Part shown: piece after piece, positions 35,676 to 45,100 of the stretch | Position numbering within the stretch: position 1 is the first letter of the stretch | How the letters are laid out: every line of letters starts with the position of its first letter | Source: Streptomyces sp. Go-475 | GTDB taxonomy: Bacteria > Actinomycetota > Actinomycetes > Streptomycetales > Streptomycetaceae | Direction: 5' to 3' | Assembly (NCBI RefSeq): GCF_003330845.1 | Contig: NZ_CP026121.1 | Coordinates: 2,337,501 to 2,401,500 of the forward strand | DNA length: 64,000 nucleotides | Position numbers and translations under genes: made by a program | The notes under the pieces: generated by a model | What the model saw: only the letters and a program-made list of their open reading frames with translations | Told to the model about the DNA's origin: nothing | The model's database searches: none

Positions 35676-36434
35676 ATGAATGCGAAGGAGAACGGAATCG
35701 CGGTGGTGACCGGGGCGGGCTCCGGCATCGGCCGGGCGGTCGCGGTGGAACTGCTGCGCGCGGGCTGGTCGGTGGCGCTGGCGGGCCGGCGCGTCGAGAC
35801 GCTGGAGGAGACGGCGGCCCTCGCACCGCAGGGCGCGGCTCTCGCCGTGCGGACGGATGTCTCACGGCCGAAGGACGTGGCAGGCCTGTTCGCGGCGACC
35901 GTCGAGCGGTTCGGGCGGGTGGACCTGCTGTTCAACAACGCGGGCACGTTCGGGCCCGGCGGTGTGCCGGTCGAGGAACTGCCCTACGAGGCGTGGCGGC
36001 ACGTGGTGGACACCAACCTCAACGGGGCGTTCCTGTGCGCGCAGGCGGCGTACCGGCAGATGAAGGAGCAGGACCCGCAGGGTGGGCGGATCATCAACAA
36101 CGGGTCCATCTCGGCGCACACGCCCCGTCCGCACTCGGTGGCCTACACCTCGACCAAGCACGCGCTGACCGGCCTGACCAAGGCGCTGTCGCTGGACGGG
36201 CGGCCGTACCGGATCGCCGTGGGGCAGATCGACATCGGCAACGCGGCGACCGACATGACGGCCGGTATGCGGACAGGGGCGCTGCAGGCGAACGGGGAAG
36301 TCGCCCCGGAGCCCGTCATGGACGTCGCGGACGTGGCCCGCACGGTGCGGCACATGGCGGAGCTGCCGCTGGAGGCGAACGTGCAGTTCGCGACCGTGCT
36401 CGCCACGACCATGCCGTACGTCGGACGCGGCTGA
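35676..36434 (+). CDS. short-chain dehydrogenase/reductase, 252 aa
   Basis: Classical SDR with coenzyme motif [13 protein letters not shown], Ser in INNGSISA, and active-site YTSTK. The Arg in LAGRRVE after strand 2 suggests NADP(H) preference. ATG 35676 lies 9 nt after a -10-like TACGCT. The substrate is unknown. It is divergent from phoD. Confidence 0.92.
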   Translation: MNAKENGIAVVTGAGSGIGRAVAVELLRAGWSVALAGRRVETLEETAALAPQGAALAVRTDVSRPKDVAGLFAATVERFGRVDLLFNNAGTFGPGGVPVEELPYEAWRHVVDTNLNGAFLCAQAAYRQMKEQDPQGGRIINNGSISAHTPRPHSVAYTSTKHALTGLTKALSLDGRPYRIAVGQIDIGNAATDMTAGMRTGALQANGEVAPEPVMDVADVARTVRHMAELPLEANVQFATVLATTMPYVGRG

Positions 36435-36588
36435 GCGCGGGCCCCGCGATCGTCAATCCGTCAACCTATACAAACGGAATATGAACGTCCGCACCATTGC
36501 GGCCGGTCGGGCGCTTATGCTCAACTCGTCTACACGAAAGCTTCACAGTTGGAGCAGAAGGCTTCCGCAGGCCACACCCAGGGGGGAG

Positions 36589-36674
36589 GCGGCAGTCGTT
36601 CCACGGCACCGGGTGGGGGTGGACCCCGCGTGGGACCGCGGGGTGCGCACCGGTGCGCGTGGAACGACTGCCGC
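36589..36674. repeat. nested inverted-repeat element in a convergent intergenic region
   Basis: A perfect 17-bp inverted repeat (36589-36605 and 36658-36674) encloses a second perfect 8-bp stem (36623-36630 and 36637-36644, 6-nt loop). A 14-bp palindrome (36645-36658) lies next to it. It sits in the 271-bp gap between the convergent SDR and D,D-carboxypeptidase genes. It may be a bidirectional terminator, but it is far larger and more elaborate than the other terminators here. The 5' part of the gap (36435-36588) is comparatively AT-rich and shows no convincing gene. Confidence 0.6.
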
Positions 36675-36705
36675 AAACGTCCGTCAAAGGGCGAGGCGGA
36701 CCGTG

Positions 36706-37923
36706 TCATTCGCGGTGCCGTCCCTTCGCGCGCCCGGGCGTCCGGCGCCGGCGCAGCGCCAAGAACCCGCCCGCCAGCAGCGCGACCGCGGTGCCGGCGC
36801 CTTCCGCGAGCCGCCCCGCCGAGGGCTCGCGCGCGACCGCACCCGAGGCGACGGCTCCGCCCGCGGCGGCCGGTCCCGTCCCGGGGCGCTCGCCCGCCGA
36901 CTCGCCCGCCGGCTCGACCAGTACGCCGACGGCCCGTGCCGACGCCCCCTGCGCGAAGCCCCAGTCGAGCAGGGCGGCGGCCTCCTCGTAGACGGCGTCG
37001 AGGCGGTTGCCGGGGTGCATGACCGTGACCAGCAGGGTGCGCCCGGCCCGGGTGGCGGCGCCGGTGAAGGTGTTGCCGGCGTGGGTGGTGTAGCCGTTCT
37101 TCACACCGATCAGCCCCGGATACGCCCGCAGGCCCCACGTCCCGTCCAGCAGCCGGTCGGTGTTCTGGATCTGGAACGTCCGCCGCCCCCCGGCCGGGAA
37201 GTCGGCCGTGCGCGTCCGGCAGTAGGCGCGGAAGGCGGGGTCGCGCAGCCCGTGCCGGGCGAAGAGCGTCAGGTCGTACGCCGAGGACAGCTGCCCCGGG
37301 TGGTCGTAGCCGTCCGGGCTGACCACGTGCGTGTCCAGGGCCCGCAGTTCCCGCGCCCTGGCCTGCATCTCGGCGACGGTCCTCGCCACCCCGCCGTTCA
37401 TGTGGGCCAGGACGTGCACGGCGTCGTTCCCGGAGCGCAGGAAGACGCCCTGCCACAGCTGGTCGACGGTGTACGTGGTCCCGGCCCGGATGCCGACGAG
37501 GCTGGAGCCCGCCGGGATGCCTGCCAGGTCGGCGGCGGTGACGGTGTGCCGGCTGTCGCGCGGGAACCGGTCGAGCAGCGTGTCGGCGAACAGCATCTTC
37601 AGCGTGGACGCGGGCGGCAGCCGCCGGTGCGCCCGGTAGGCGGCCAGCACCTCGCCGGTGTCGTGGTCGGCGACGAGCCAGGAGCGGGCGGTGAGCCGCC
37701 GGGGCAGCCCGGTGGTGCTGCCCGCCTGAACGGTGTCGGAGCCGAGGCGGTCCCCGCCGAGCACGGGGCCCGCCTCGGAGTCCGGTGCCGCGGGGACCGG
37801 TGCCGCTGAGACCGGTGCCGCTGAGACCGGTGCCGCCGCGGCCACCGGGGTGGCACCGGCCATCGGGGCGGCCAGGGCGAGGGCTAGCACGGAACGTCTG
37901 GACAGCCGGGCTGAGTCACGCAT
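36706..37923 (-). CDS. D-alanyl-D-alanine carboxypeptidase (S11 family)
   Basis: Exported (twin-arginine-like SRRSVLALALAA leader) and anchored by a C-terminal helix (VALLAGGFLALRRRR). Active-site motifs are PASTLKML (S-x-x-K), SGND (S-x-N) and GVKNGYTTHAGN, where the usual K-T-G is K-N-G. It trims the terminal D-Ala of peptidoglycan stems. The segment after the leader contains an Ala-Pro repeat (APVSA-type, repeated) coded by a 15-bp tandem repeat at about 37796-37841. It is convergent with the SDR gene. Confidence 0.92.
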   Translation of the reverse strand: MRDSARLSRRSVLALALAAPMAGATPVAAAAPVSAAPVSAAPVPAAPDSEAGPVLGGDRLGSDTVQAGSTTGLPRRLTARSWLVADHDTGEVLAAYRAHRRLPPASTLKMLFADTLLDRFPRDSRHTVTAADLAGIPAGSSLVGIRAGTTYTVDQLWQGVFLRSGNDAVHVLAHMNGGVARTVAEMQARARELRALDTHVVSPDGYDHPGQLSSAYDLTLFARHGLRDPAFRAYCRTRTADFPAGGRRTFQIQNTDRLLDGTWGLRAYPGLIGVKNGYTTHAGNTFTGAATRAGRTLLVTVMHPGNRLDAVYEEAAALLDWGFAQGASARAVGVLVEPAGESAGERPGTGPAAAGGAVASGAVAREPSAGRLAEGAGTAVALLAGGFLALRRRRTPGRAKGRHRE

Positions 37924-37997
37924 CCCGCGACGGTACGAAGCGGAATCGCGCAGGCGGGCCCGGAACGGTCAAAGACCGGCCCAAGATCCCGCAATGA

Positions 37998-38984
37998 TCA
38001 CCGCCCGAGCAGCCGGTCGGCCTCGGCCAGCTGTGCGGCGGTCAGCGCCCCCTTCTCCAACGCCCCCGCGTTCTCCTCCGCCTGTGCGACCGAACGGAAG
38101 CCGGGGATGGGGATCGTGCGCGGGCTGCGCGCCCACAGCCAGGCCAGGGCGCCCTGGACGAGCGTGCGGCCCTCGCTGGTGAGGACGTCCCTGAGGGCGT
38201 CGACGCGGGCGAGCCACTCCGGGTCGGCGCCGGAGCCGTCCCCGAACCCCTGGAGCCAGGCCGGGGGCCTGCTGCGGATGTCCCCGGCCTCCAGCGGCTG
38301 CCCCTCCCGGCGCTTGCCGGTGAGCAGCCCCATGGCCAGCGGACTGCGGTTGACGCTCGCGAGACCCGCCTCCTCGCACAGCCGGAGCATCTCGGGCGCG
38401 TCCTGGAGGACGTTGAGGGTGTGCTGGACGGCGGCGCAGTGCGGCCCCTGCGCGAAGACGGCGGCGCGTGCCGGGTCGTCGGTGCTCCAGGCGTAGGCGC
38501 GTATCAGCCCCTCACCGACCAGCTTCTCGCACTCGTCCCGGAGCAGGGCGGCCCGCTCGGTGTCCGCGTCGGAGAGATGGAACTGGTAGAGGTCGACGTA
38601 GTCGGTGCCGAGCCGGTCCAGGGACGCGGTCAGGGCGCGGCGCAGGTAGGCCGGGGAGTCGTCGCTGCCGGTGAGGGTCCGGGTCTCCTCGTCGAAGACG
38701 TTGCCCCACTTGGTGGCGACGACGACATCGGCCCTGCGCTTGCCGAGCGCCCGGCCCAGCACGCGTTCGCTGTGCCCGGCGCCGTAGGTGTCGGCGGTGT
38801 CGAAGAACGTGACGCCCAGGTCGAGGGCGCGCCGCACCGCCCGCACCGACTCCTCGTCGTCGACTCTGCCCCAGCCGAGCGGCTGCCCGTCCGGCGCCTG
38901 CCACTCTCCTCCGATCGCCCAGCAGCCGAAGCCGAGGGCGCTCACCTCGATGCCGCCGCGTCCGAGCGGCCGTGTGGTCTCCAT
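37998..38984 (-). CDS. aldo/keto reductase, 328 aa
   Basis: TIM-barrel AKR with the catalytic tetrad visible: Asp and Tyr in FFDTADTYG, Lys in VVATKWGN, His in LYQFHLSD. NADPH-binding tail PGFRSVAQAEENAGAL. ATG 38984 was chosen over an upstream in-frame start because the conserved protein begins METTRPLGRGG. The substrate is unknown. Confidence 0.93.
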   Translation of the reverse strand: METTRPLGRGGIEVSALGFGCWAIGGEWQAPDGQPLGWGRVDDEESVRAVRRALDLGVTFFDTADTYGAGHSERVLGRALGKRRADVVVATKWGNVFDEETRTLTGSDDSPAYLRRALTASLDRLGTDYVDLYQFHLSDADTERAALLRDECEKLVGEGLIRAYAWSTDDPARAAVFAQGPHCAAVQHTLNVLQDAPEMLRLCEEAGLASVNRSPLAMGLLTGKRREGQPLEAGDIRSRPPAWLQGFGDGSGADPEWLARVDALRDVLTSEGRTLVQGALAWLWARSPRTIPIPGFRSVAQAEENAGALEKGALTAAQLAEADRLLGR

Positions 38985-39045
38985 GTGCGGGGATGCTAGG
39001 AGTTGGAGCGCACGCGAACACAAGCCCCCGCGGGGCCGGGTTTCT

Positions 39046-39372
39046 TCAGGCCTGGCCGGTCTCGAAGCGGGAGATCCGGCCGTCGTCGTCCACGGTGAAG
39101 CTCCACCGGGTGCGCATCTCGCCCCAGGTGTCGTTGCTGTAGCGGGCGAGGAGGGAACGGCCGCCGTTGGACTCGTTGTCGACCTCCAGGTGGCCGTGGG
39201 AGAAGAAGATCTCCCGGTCGACCCAGTCGGCGAGGTCGCGGTCGGAGCCGTCGTCCGCCATGGTCGCGCCCGGCGCGAGGAGCGCCATGAAGGCCTCGCG
39301 GTCGTGGTTGTTCACGGCGGCGACGAAGGCGCGGACGGCCGGGTCGCTGAGGCGCGTGGTCTGAATCGTCAT
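39046..39372 (-). CDS. SnoaL-like/NTF2-fold protein, 108 aa
   Basis: Small cone-shaped alpha+beta fold: AFVAAVNNHDREAFMALLAP at the start and TRWSFTVDDDGRISRFETG at the end are typical of SnoaL-like nuclear-transport-factor-2 proteins. Could be an isomerase, hydrolase or binding protein. No catalytic pair is certain. Confidence 0.85.
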   Translation of the reverse strand: MTIQTTRLSDPAVRAFVAAVNNHDREAFMALLAPGATMADDGSDRDLADWVDREIFFSHGHLEVDNESNGGRSLLARYSNDTWGEMRTRWSFTVDDDGRISRFETGQA

Positions 39373-39504
39373 GCCAGTCAGCCTCGTACCGGCCGCCGGG
39401 CCCCGCCACCGGTGCCACCCGAACGGCGTCGCGGGCGGGCCCGCGGGGTGTCGGGGGGTGTCAGGAGTGCGACGGTGGAAGCGTGAGAAAGCGGAGTGCT
39501 CCTC

Positions 39505-39576
39505 TGTTCCCGACTTTTCGTTCGTTCCTGTTGTCCGCTGTGTTACCGACTTTCCGCTCTGTTCCTGCTGTCCGCT
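39505..39576. repeat. imperfect 36-bp tandem duplication before doxX-like gene
   Basis: Two 36-bp units (39505-39540, 39541-39576) share TGTT-C-CCGACTTT...GTTCCTG-TGTCCGCT. They are pyrimidine-rich and unlike the flanking DNA. They occupy most of the 5' region of the DoxX-like gene (GTG 39589) and may carry duplicated promoter or leader elements. Confidence 0.6.
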
Positions 39577-39588
39577 CCGGGAGACGAC

Positions 39589-40146
39589 GTGAGGCGTTAC
39601 CACCGACGTGATCTGGGCCTGTTGCTGCTCCGGCTGGGGACGGGCGGTGTGCTGGCCGCCCACGGCACGCAGAAGCTGTTCGGCTGGTTCGGCGGGCACG
39701 GCATCGAGGGCACCGGGCAGTTCATGGAGTCCGTGGGGTACGTCCCCGGCAAGACGAGCGCGACGGCGGCGGGCCTCGCGGAGACCGGCGGCGGCGTGCT
39801 GCTGGCCCTGGGCCTGGCCACTCCGGCCGCCGGAGCCGCGGCCGCCGGGGCGATGGCGGGGGCCGCGGCGGTGCACGCCCCGAACGGGTTCTTCAACCAG
39901 GGCGGCGGCTACGAGTACGCGGCGACGCTCGGTCTGACGGCCGCCGGCCTGGCCGTCACCGGCCCGGGGCGGCTCTCCCTGGACCACGCGCTCGGGCACG
40001 CGGTGAACCGGAGCTGGATGATCCCGGTGGCGTTCGCGGCGACGGCTGCGGGGACCGCGCTGGTGGTGGGGGCCCGTGCCAGGCGGCTGCGGCAGGCCGA
40101 GGAGGGCGAGCAGGACCCGCTGTTCGAAGAGGAGTACCTGGAGTAG
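39589..40146 (+). CDS. DoxX-family membrane protein, 185 aa
   Basis: Four hydrophobic segments with the DoxX signature LLLLRLGTGGVLAAHGTQKL and FGGHGIEGTGQF. The tail is acidic (EEGEQDPLFEEEYLE). GTG 39589 follows a GGGAG site. DoxX proteins act in thiol/oxidative-stress and quinone-linked complexes in actinobacteria. The exact role here is unknown. Confidence 0.88.
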   Translation: MRRYHRRDLGLLLLRLGTGGVLAAHGTQKLFGWFGGHGIEGTGQFMESVGYVPGKTSATAAGLAETGGGVLLALGLATPAAGAAAAGAMAGAAAVHAPNGFFNQGGGYEYAATLGLTAAGLAVTGPGRLSLDHALGHAVNRSWMIPVAFAATAAGTALVVGARARRLRQAEEGEQDPLFEEEYLE

Positions 40147-40197
40147 CGGGCCGGGCGGGCTCGGGGCACTGTCAGACCCCCGTGGCAGGCTGCCCCC

Positions 40198-40536
40198 ATG
40201 AACGATCACACGCCGCCCGGGCCCGAGCTGTGGGCCTCCATCGACGCCCTGTGGGAGTGGCTCGAGAGCAGCAGCCCGATCGAGGGCCCCGAGGGCTTGC
40301 TCCTGCGCGTCCTGAAGCTGAACGAGGAGGTCGGCGAGGTCGCCGAGGCCGTCATCGGCGTGACCGGCCACAACCCCCGCAAGGGCGTGACGCACACCTG
40401 GGACGACGTGCAGTCGGAGCTGTGCGACGTCGCCGTCACGGCGCTGATGGTGCTGCGGACGCTGACGCCGGAGGCGCGCGAGGTGTTCACGCGGCATCTG
40501 GAGCGGGTGACGGAGCGGTCCCGGGCCACGAGCTGA
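40198..40536 (+). CDS. MazG-like nucleotide pyrophosphohydrolase family protein, 112 aa
   Basis: The all-alpha NTP-pyrophosphohydrolase core shows E-E-x-x-E in NEEVGEVAEAV and the downstream E-x-x-D in SELCDVAVTAL, the metal sites of the MazG/dUTPase-like superfamily. It probably cleanses non-canonical nucleotides. Substrate unproven. The start has no clear ribosome site. Confidence 0.88.
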   Translation: MNDHTPPGPELWASIDALWEWLESSSPIEGPEGLLLRVLKLNEEVGEVAEAVIGVTGHNPRKGVTHTWDDVQSELCDVAVTALMVLRTLTPEAREVFTRHLERVTERSRATS

Positions 40537-40676
40537 AGGCGGCGTCTCCCTGCGGACAGCCCCTGAGCTGCCATCGGACGCGTTTCCGCCCGCCGGTCCG
40601 AACACCTCTGCAATGATCGAACGTGCTGCCCGGGCCGCCGGGCGGCTGACACTGGCCCGACAGGTCGAGGAGTCCG

Positions 40677-42191
40677 GTGACGGGGGTGGACTGGCGGTTC
40701 CGGTCCCTGGTGGTCGCGCACGCCGTGTCGGCCTACGGGACCTACCTCAACCTGATCGCGCTCAGCCTGTTCTCGTACGAGGTCACCGGCACCGCCTGGG
40801 GCGTGGGCGTGGTCATGGCCGTACGGCTGCTGGCCGGGGTCACGGCCGGGCTCGCCGCGGGCGCCCTGTCGGGCCGGGTCACGCGCCGCACGGTCATGGT
40901 GGTCACGGACCTCGCCCAGACGCTCGCCATGGTGCTGCTCGCGCTCTGGTCCTCCGGCACACCGCTGGTCGTGCTGCTCGGCGCGGTGGTCGTGCTGGGG
41001 GCGGGCAACACGTTCTTCAACGTCGCGCTGCGCAGCGCGGTCCCGGTCATGGTCGGGCAGGACAGCCGGGCCCGGGCCAACGGCGTGCTGGTCACGGCCC
41101 GGTCCGTCGCCACGGTGCTGGGCTTCGCCTCGGCCGCACCGGTCATCGCCCTCGGCGGGTTCGGCATCGCGTTCGCCGTCAACGCGGCGAGTTTCGCGGT
41201 GTCCGGCGCCGCGGTGCTGGTACTCAGACCGCGCACCGACTCCGCCGGGGAGGACGACGCGCCGACCACGACCGGGAAGGACGACCCGCCGACGGGGCAG
41301 GGCCACCCGCCGACCACGACCGGGAAGGACGACCCGCCGACGGGGCAGGGCCACCCGCCGACCACGACCGGGAAGGACGACCCGCCGACGGGGCAGGGCC
41401 ACCCGCCGACCACGACCGGGAAGGACGACCCGCCGACGGGGCAGGGCCACCCGCCGACCGGCGAGGGCGTCCCGTCGGCCCGGGAGCGGAGCGGGCCCGT
41501 AGCGGTCCGTGGCGGGCGGCTGCGGCGTCGGGTGGCGGGCATCGCCGGGCCGCTGCTCGGGCTGATCGCGCTGCGGGGCCTGGACGCCCTGGCGTCCGCG
41601 TCGCACAACGTGGCGCTGCCGCTGGCGGCGCACGCGGCCGAGCCGTCCGAACCGGCGGTGTTCATGACCCGGTTCTGGTCGGCGTGGGCCGTGGGCACGC
41701 TGCTCGCCCACCAGGTCCTCAAGCGCCGGTCGCGCGGGACGTCGTGGGGCGAGCGCGCCTTCGCCGCGGGCACCTGTGCGATGTCGTTCTGCTTCGTGGC
41801 GGCGTTCACCGGGCTGCCCGCCCCCGCCCTGACGGCGGCGGCCGTGGCGGCGGGGTTCGCGGACGGCTGGACCGAGATCGTCTACACCTCGCGGCTCCAG
41901 GCGGCCCCCGACCGGCAGCGCGGCCGGCTCTTCGGGCTGTCCGCGACCGCCGAGCAGTCCGGGTTCGCCCTGGGCACGGTGGCCGCGGCGGCCGCGCTCG
42001 AAGCCCTGCCCGCACTGGCCGTCGTGGGGGCCTTCCACGGGACGGCGGCGTGCGGGGCGGTGGTCCTGCTGCTGCTCACCGTACGAAGGCAGCACGCGCG
42101 CAAAGCCGAGGATCGTTCGTCCACCAGCAAGGAAACGGGAGAGGACAGGCATGGAACGTCTACGGGGGCAAGCCATCTGCACGGGTCCTGA
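40677..42191 (+). CDS. MFS transporter with repeat insertion, coupled to the PKS-NRPS
   Basis: 504-residue MFS protein of the MFS_3/enterobactin-exporter-like type. GTG 40677 has a GAGGAG site. Between helices 6 and 7 (about residues 195-270) the cytoplasmic loop contains four copies of the 16-residue unit PTTTGKDDPPTGQGHP. Its stop (42191) lies 41 nt inside the megasynthase gene, so the two are co-transcribed and probably translationally coupled. By position it is the likely exporter or self-resistance protein for the metabolite made by the megasynthase. Confidence 0.88.
   Translation: MTGVDWRFRSLVVAHAVSAYGTYLNLIALSLFSYEVTGTAWGVGVVMAVRLLAGVTAGLAAGALSGRVTRRTVMVVTDLAQTLAMVLLALWSSGTPLVVLLGAVVVLGAGNTFFNVALRSAVPVMVGQDSRARANGVLVTARSVATVLGFASAAPVIALGGFGIAFAVNAASFAVSGAAVLVLRPRTDSAGEDDAPTTTGKDDPPTGQGHPPTTTGKDDPPTGQGHPPTTTGKDDPPTGQGHPPTTTGKDDPPTGQGHPPTGEGVPSARERSGPVAVRGGRLRRRVAGIAGPLLGLIALRGLDALASASHNVALPLAAHAAEPSEPAVFMTRFWSAWAVGTLLAHQVLKRRSRGTSWGERAFAAGTCAMSFCFVAAFTGLPAPALTAAAVAAGFADGWTEIVYTSRLQAAPDRQRGRLFGLSATAEQSGFALGTVAAAAALEALPALAVVGAFHGTAACGAVVLLLLTVRRQHARKAEDRSSTSKETGEDRHGTSTGASHLHGS
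41262..41453 (+). repeat. four perfect 48-bp tandem repeats inside the MFS gene
   Basis: Units begin at 41262, 41310, 41358 and 41406 and appear identical. Each encodes 16 residues in frame (Pro/Thr/Asp/Gly-rich), so copy number can change without shifting the frame. It lies in the predicted central cytoplasmic loop. Confidence 0.9.
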
Positions 42192-45100
42192 GCCCGAGCG
42201 CACGCAGGACGATCCGGCCGACGCCGTGCGGGCACTGCTGGGCGCCGCCCGGTCCGCCCCCGGCGGGGCCGTCGTCACCGTCGCCGCCGACGGCACGACC
42301 GGCTCGCGGTCGTACCCCGAACTGCTCGACGCGGCCCGCCGCGTGCTCACCGGCCTGCGCGCCCACGGGGTGCGGCGCGGCGACCCGGTCGTGCTGTGCG
42401 GGCTGCCCCTGGACGAGTTCTTCCCCGCCTTCTGGGCCTGCGTGCTCGGCGGCGCCCTCCCGGTGGCCATCGCCGAGCACCCCGCGCCGGGCTCCCCCGC
42501 CTCCGAACGCCTGCGGCAGGCCTGCGCGTTACTCGGCGGGCCGCTGGTGCTGACCGACGCCCCCGGCGCGGCGGCCCTCGCCGGCGCCACGCCCGCCCCG
42601 CGCGTCGCCCTCGCCCGGGACTGCCTGGACGCGCCGCCCGCGGACGACCACGTCGAGCCCGACCCCTCAGACACGGCCCTGCTGATGCTGTCCTCCGGCA
42701 GCACCGGCGTCCCGAAGGCCGCCCGGCTGACGCACGCCGGGCTCGCGGACTTCGCGGCGAGCAGCCGCCGCCTCCTCGACGTCCGCCCGGACGACACCCT
42801 GGTCAACTGGCTGCCCGTCGACCACAGCGGCGCCTTCCTGCTCTACCACCTGCTCGCGGTCTTCACCGGCAGCACCAACGTGCACACGCCCACCGACCGG
42901 GTGCTCGCCGACCCGCTGCGCTGGCTCGACCTCCTCCACGAACACCGGGCGCGGCACAGCTGGGCCCCGACCTTCGCCTACCGGCTGGTCGCCGACGCGC
43001 TCGCCGAGCGGCCCGGCCGCCACTGGGACCTGGGCGGCCTCAAGTCCCTGCTGTGCGGGGGCGAGCGGGTGGTGCTGCCGGTGCTGCGCCGCTTCCTCGA
43101 CGCGACGGCCCCGTACGGCGTGCGCGAGGAGCACATCGCCCCGGTGTGGGGCATGGCCGAGACGGTCACGGCCGTCACCTACGGCCGGCTCGACCGGCCG
43201 GGCACCGTGCACCGGCTGCTCAGGAGCAGCCTGGACGGCGACCTGGTCCGGGCCGCCCAGGACGCCCCGGACGCCGACTGCGTCACCTTCGTCGCCTCCG
43301 GCTCGCCCGCGCACGGCGTCACCCTGCGCATCGTCGACGACCGCGGGGACCTCGCCCCGCCGGGCCGGATCGGCCGGCTCCAGGTGCACTCGCCGGCGCG
43401 GCTCACCCCCGGCTACGTGAACAACCCGGAGGCGGACGCCGCGGCCTACCCCGCCGGACGCGACTGGCTGGACACGGCCGACCTCGCCTTCCTCGCCGAG
43501 GGCCAGGTGGTCATCACGGGCCGCCGCAAGGACGTCATCATCCTCAACGGCCACAACGTGTACTGCCACGAGGTGGAGGAGGCCGCCACCGCCGTCGACG
43601 GCGTCCGGCAGGGCGAGGTCGCCGCGTGCGGGATCCCGTCGGCGGAGCGGGGCACGGAGGAACTCGCCGTGTTCTTCGTCAGCCGCGGCACCACCGAGGA
43701 CCGGCGGATCGCCGCGGAGGTCAGGGCCGCGCTGTTCACCCGGCTCCGGCTCACCGCCGCGCACGTCCTGCCCGTCCCGGAGGACGAGTTCCCCCGGACG
43801 CCGGCGGGCAAGGTGCGGCGCGCCGAGCTTCCCCAGCGGCTGAGCCGGGACGCGGAGACGGTGACACGTGCAGCCGTCCGGGAGGCACCGGGCGCCGGGC
43901 CGGCCCGGGACGCCGACGCGGTGGCGCGTGCCGTGCGGGAGGAACTGGGCGCCGTGCTGGGCCACCCGGTCGACGTGGACGTGCCGTTCTACGAACTCGG
44001 CCTGACGTCCGTGCTGGTGGTGCGGTTGCGGAACCGGCTGTCCGAGCGCCTGGGGATCCCGATCGACCAGACGGCCTTCTTCGAGCACCCGACGGCCGCC
44101 GCGCTCGCCGCCCACCTCGCGGGCGACGCAGCGGCGGCAGCCGCACCGGGCACACGGACCGGCGACGGCTCCCCCGACCGCCGCGTGGCCGTCATCGGAC
44201 TGTCCCTGCGCTTCCCCGGCGCCGACTCGGCGGACGGTTTCTGGGCGAACCTGCGGGACGGCGTCGACAGCGTCCGCGTGTTCGGCGAGCGGGAACTCCA
44301 GTCGGCGGGCCTCACCCCCGAGCAGCGCCGCGCGCCCGGCCTCGTGCCCGTCGCCGGAGTCCTCGACGGCGTCGAGGAGTTCGACGGGGACTTCTTCGGG
44401 ATGAGCCCCAAGGAGACCGGGCTCACCCACCCCGCGCACCGGCTGTTCCTGGAGTGCTGCCACCAGGCCCTGGAGGACGGCGGCCACGCGGCAACCGCGC
44501 CGGGCGTCCGGGTGGGGGTGTTCGCCGGGTCGGGCATGAACCTCTACGACCACCAGCAGTCCGCGACCGGCTCGCCGTACGACCCGGCGGACCCGGCGGC
44601 CGGCATGCAGTCGGCGATCGGGCAGGAGCCCGACTTCCTCGCCACCCGGGTCGCCTACCGGCTCGGCCTCACCGGGCCGGCCATCGGCGTGCAGACGGCC
44701 TGTTCGACGTCCCTGGTCGCGGTGCACCTCGCGGTCCAGGCGCTGCTGACCGGTGAGGCGGACCTGGCGCTGGCGGGCGCCGCGGCCGTGCACCTGCCGC
44801 AGGAGACCGGCTACCACAGCCACCCCGGGTCGATCCTGTCGCCCACCGGGCGGTGCCGCGCCTTCGACGCGGAGGCCGACGGCACCGTCGGCGGCAACGG
44901 CGTGGCCGCCGTACTGCTCAAGCGCCTCGACCGGGCGCTGGCCGACGGCGACACCGTGCACGCGGTGATCCTGGGCTCGGCGGTCAACAACGACGGCGCC
45001 GCAAAGGTCGGCTTCAGCGCCCCCGGTATCGAGGGCCAGGCCGACGTCGTACGCCAGGCACTGCGCAGGGCGGACGTACCGCCGGAGACGATCACCTACG

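Noticed and set aside
41262..41453. Regular 48-bp repeats considered as a CRISPR-like array
   Set aside because: Units are contiguous without spacers and encode an in-frame peptide repeat in a transporter; no cas genes.
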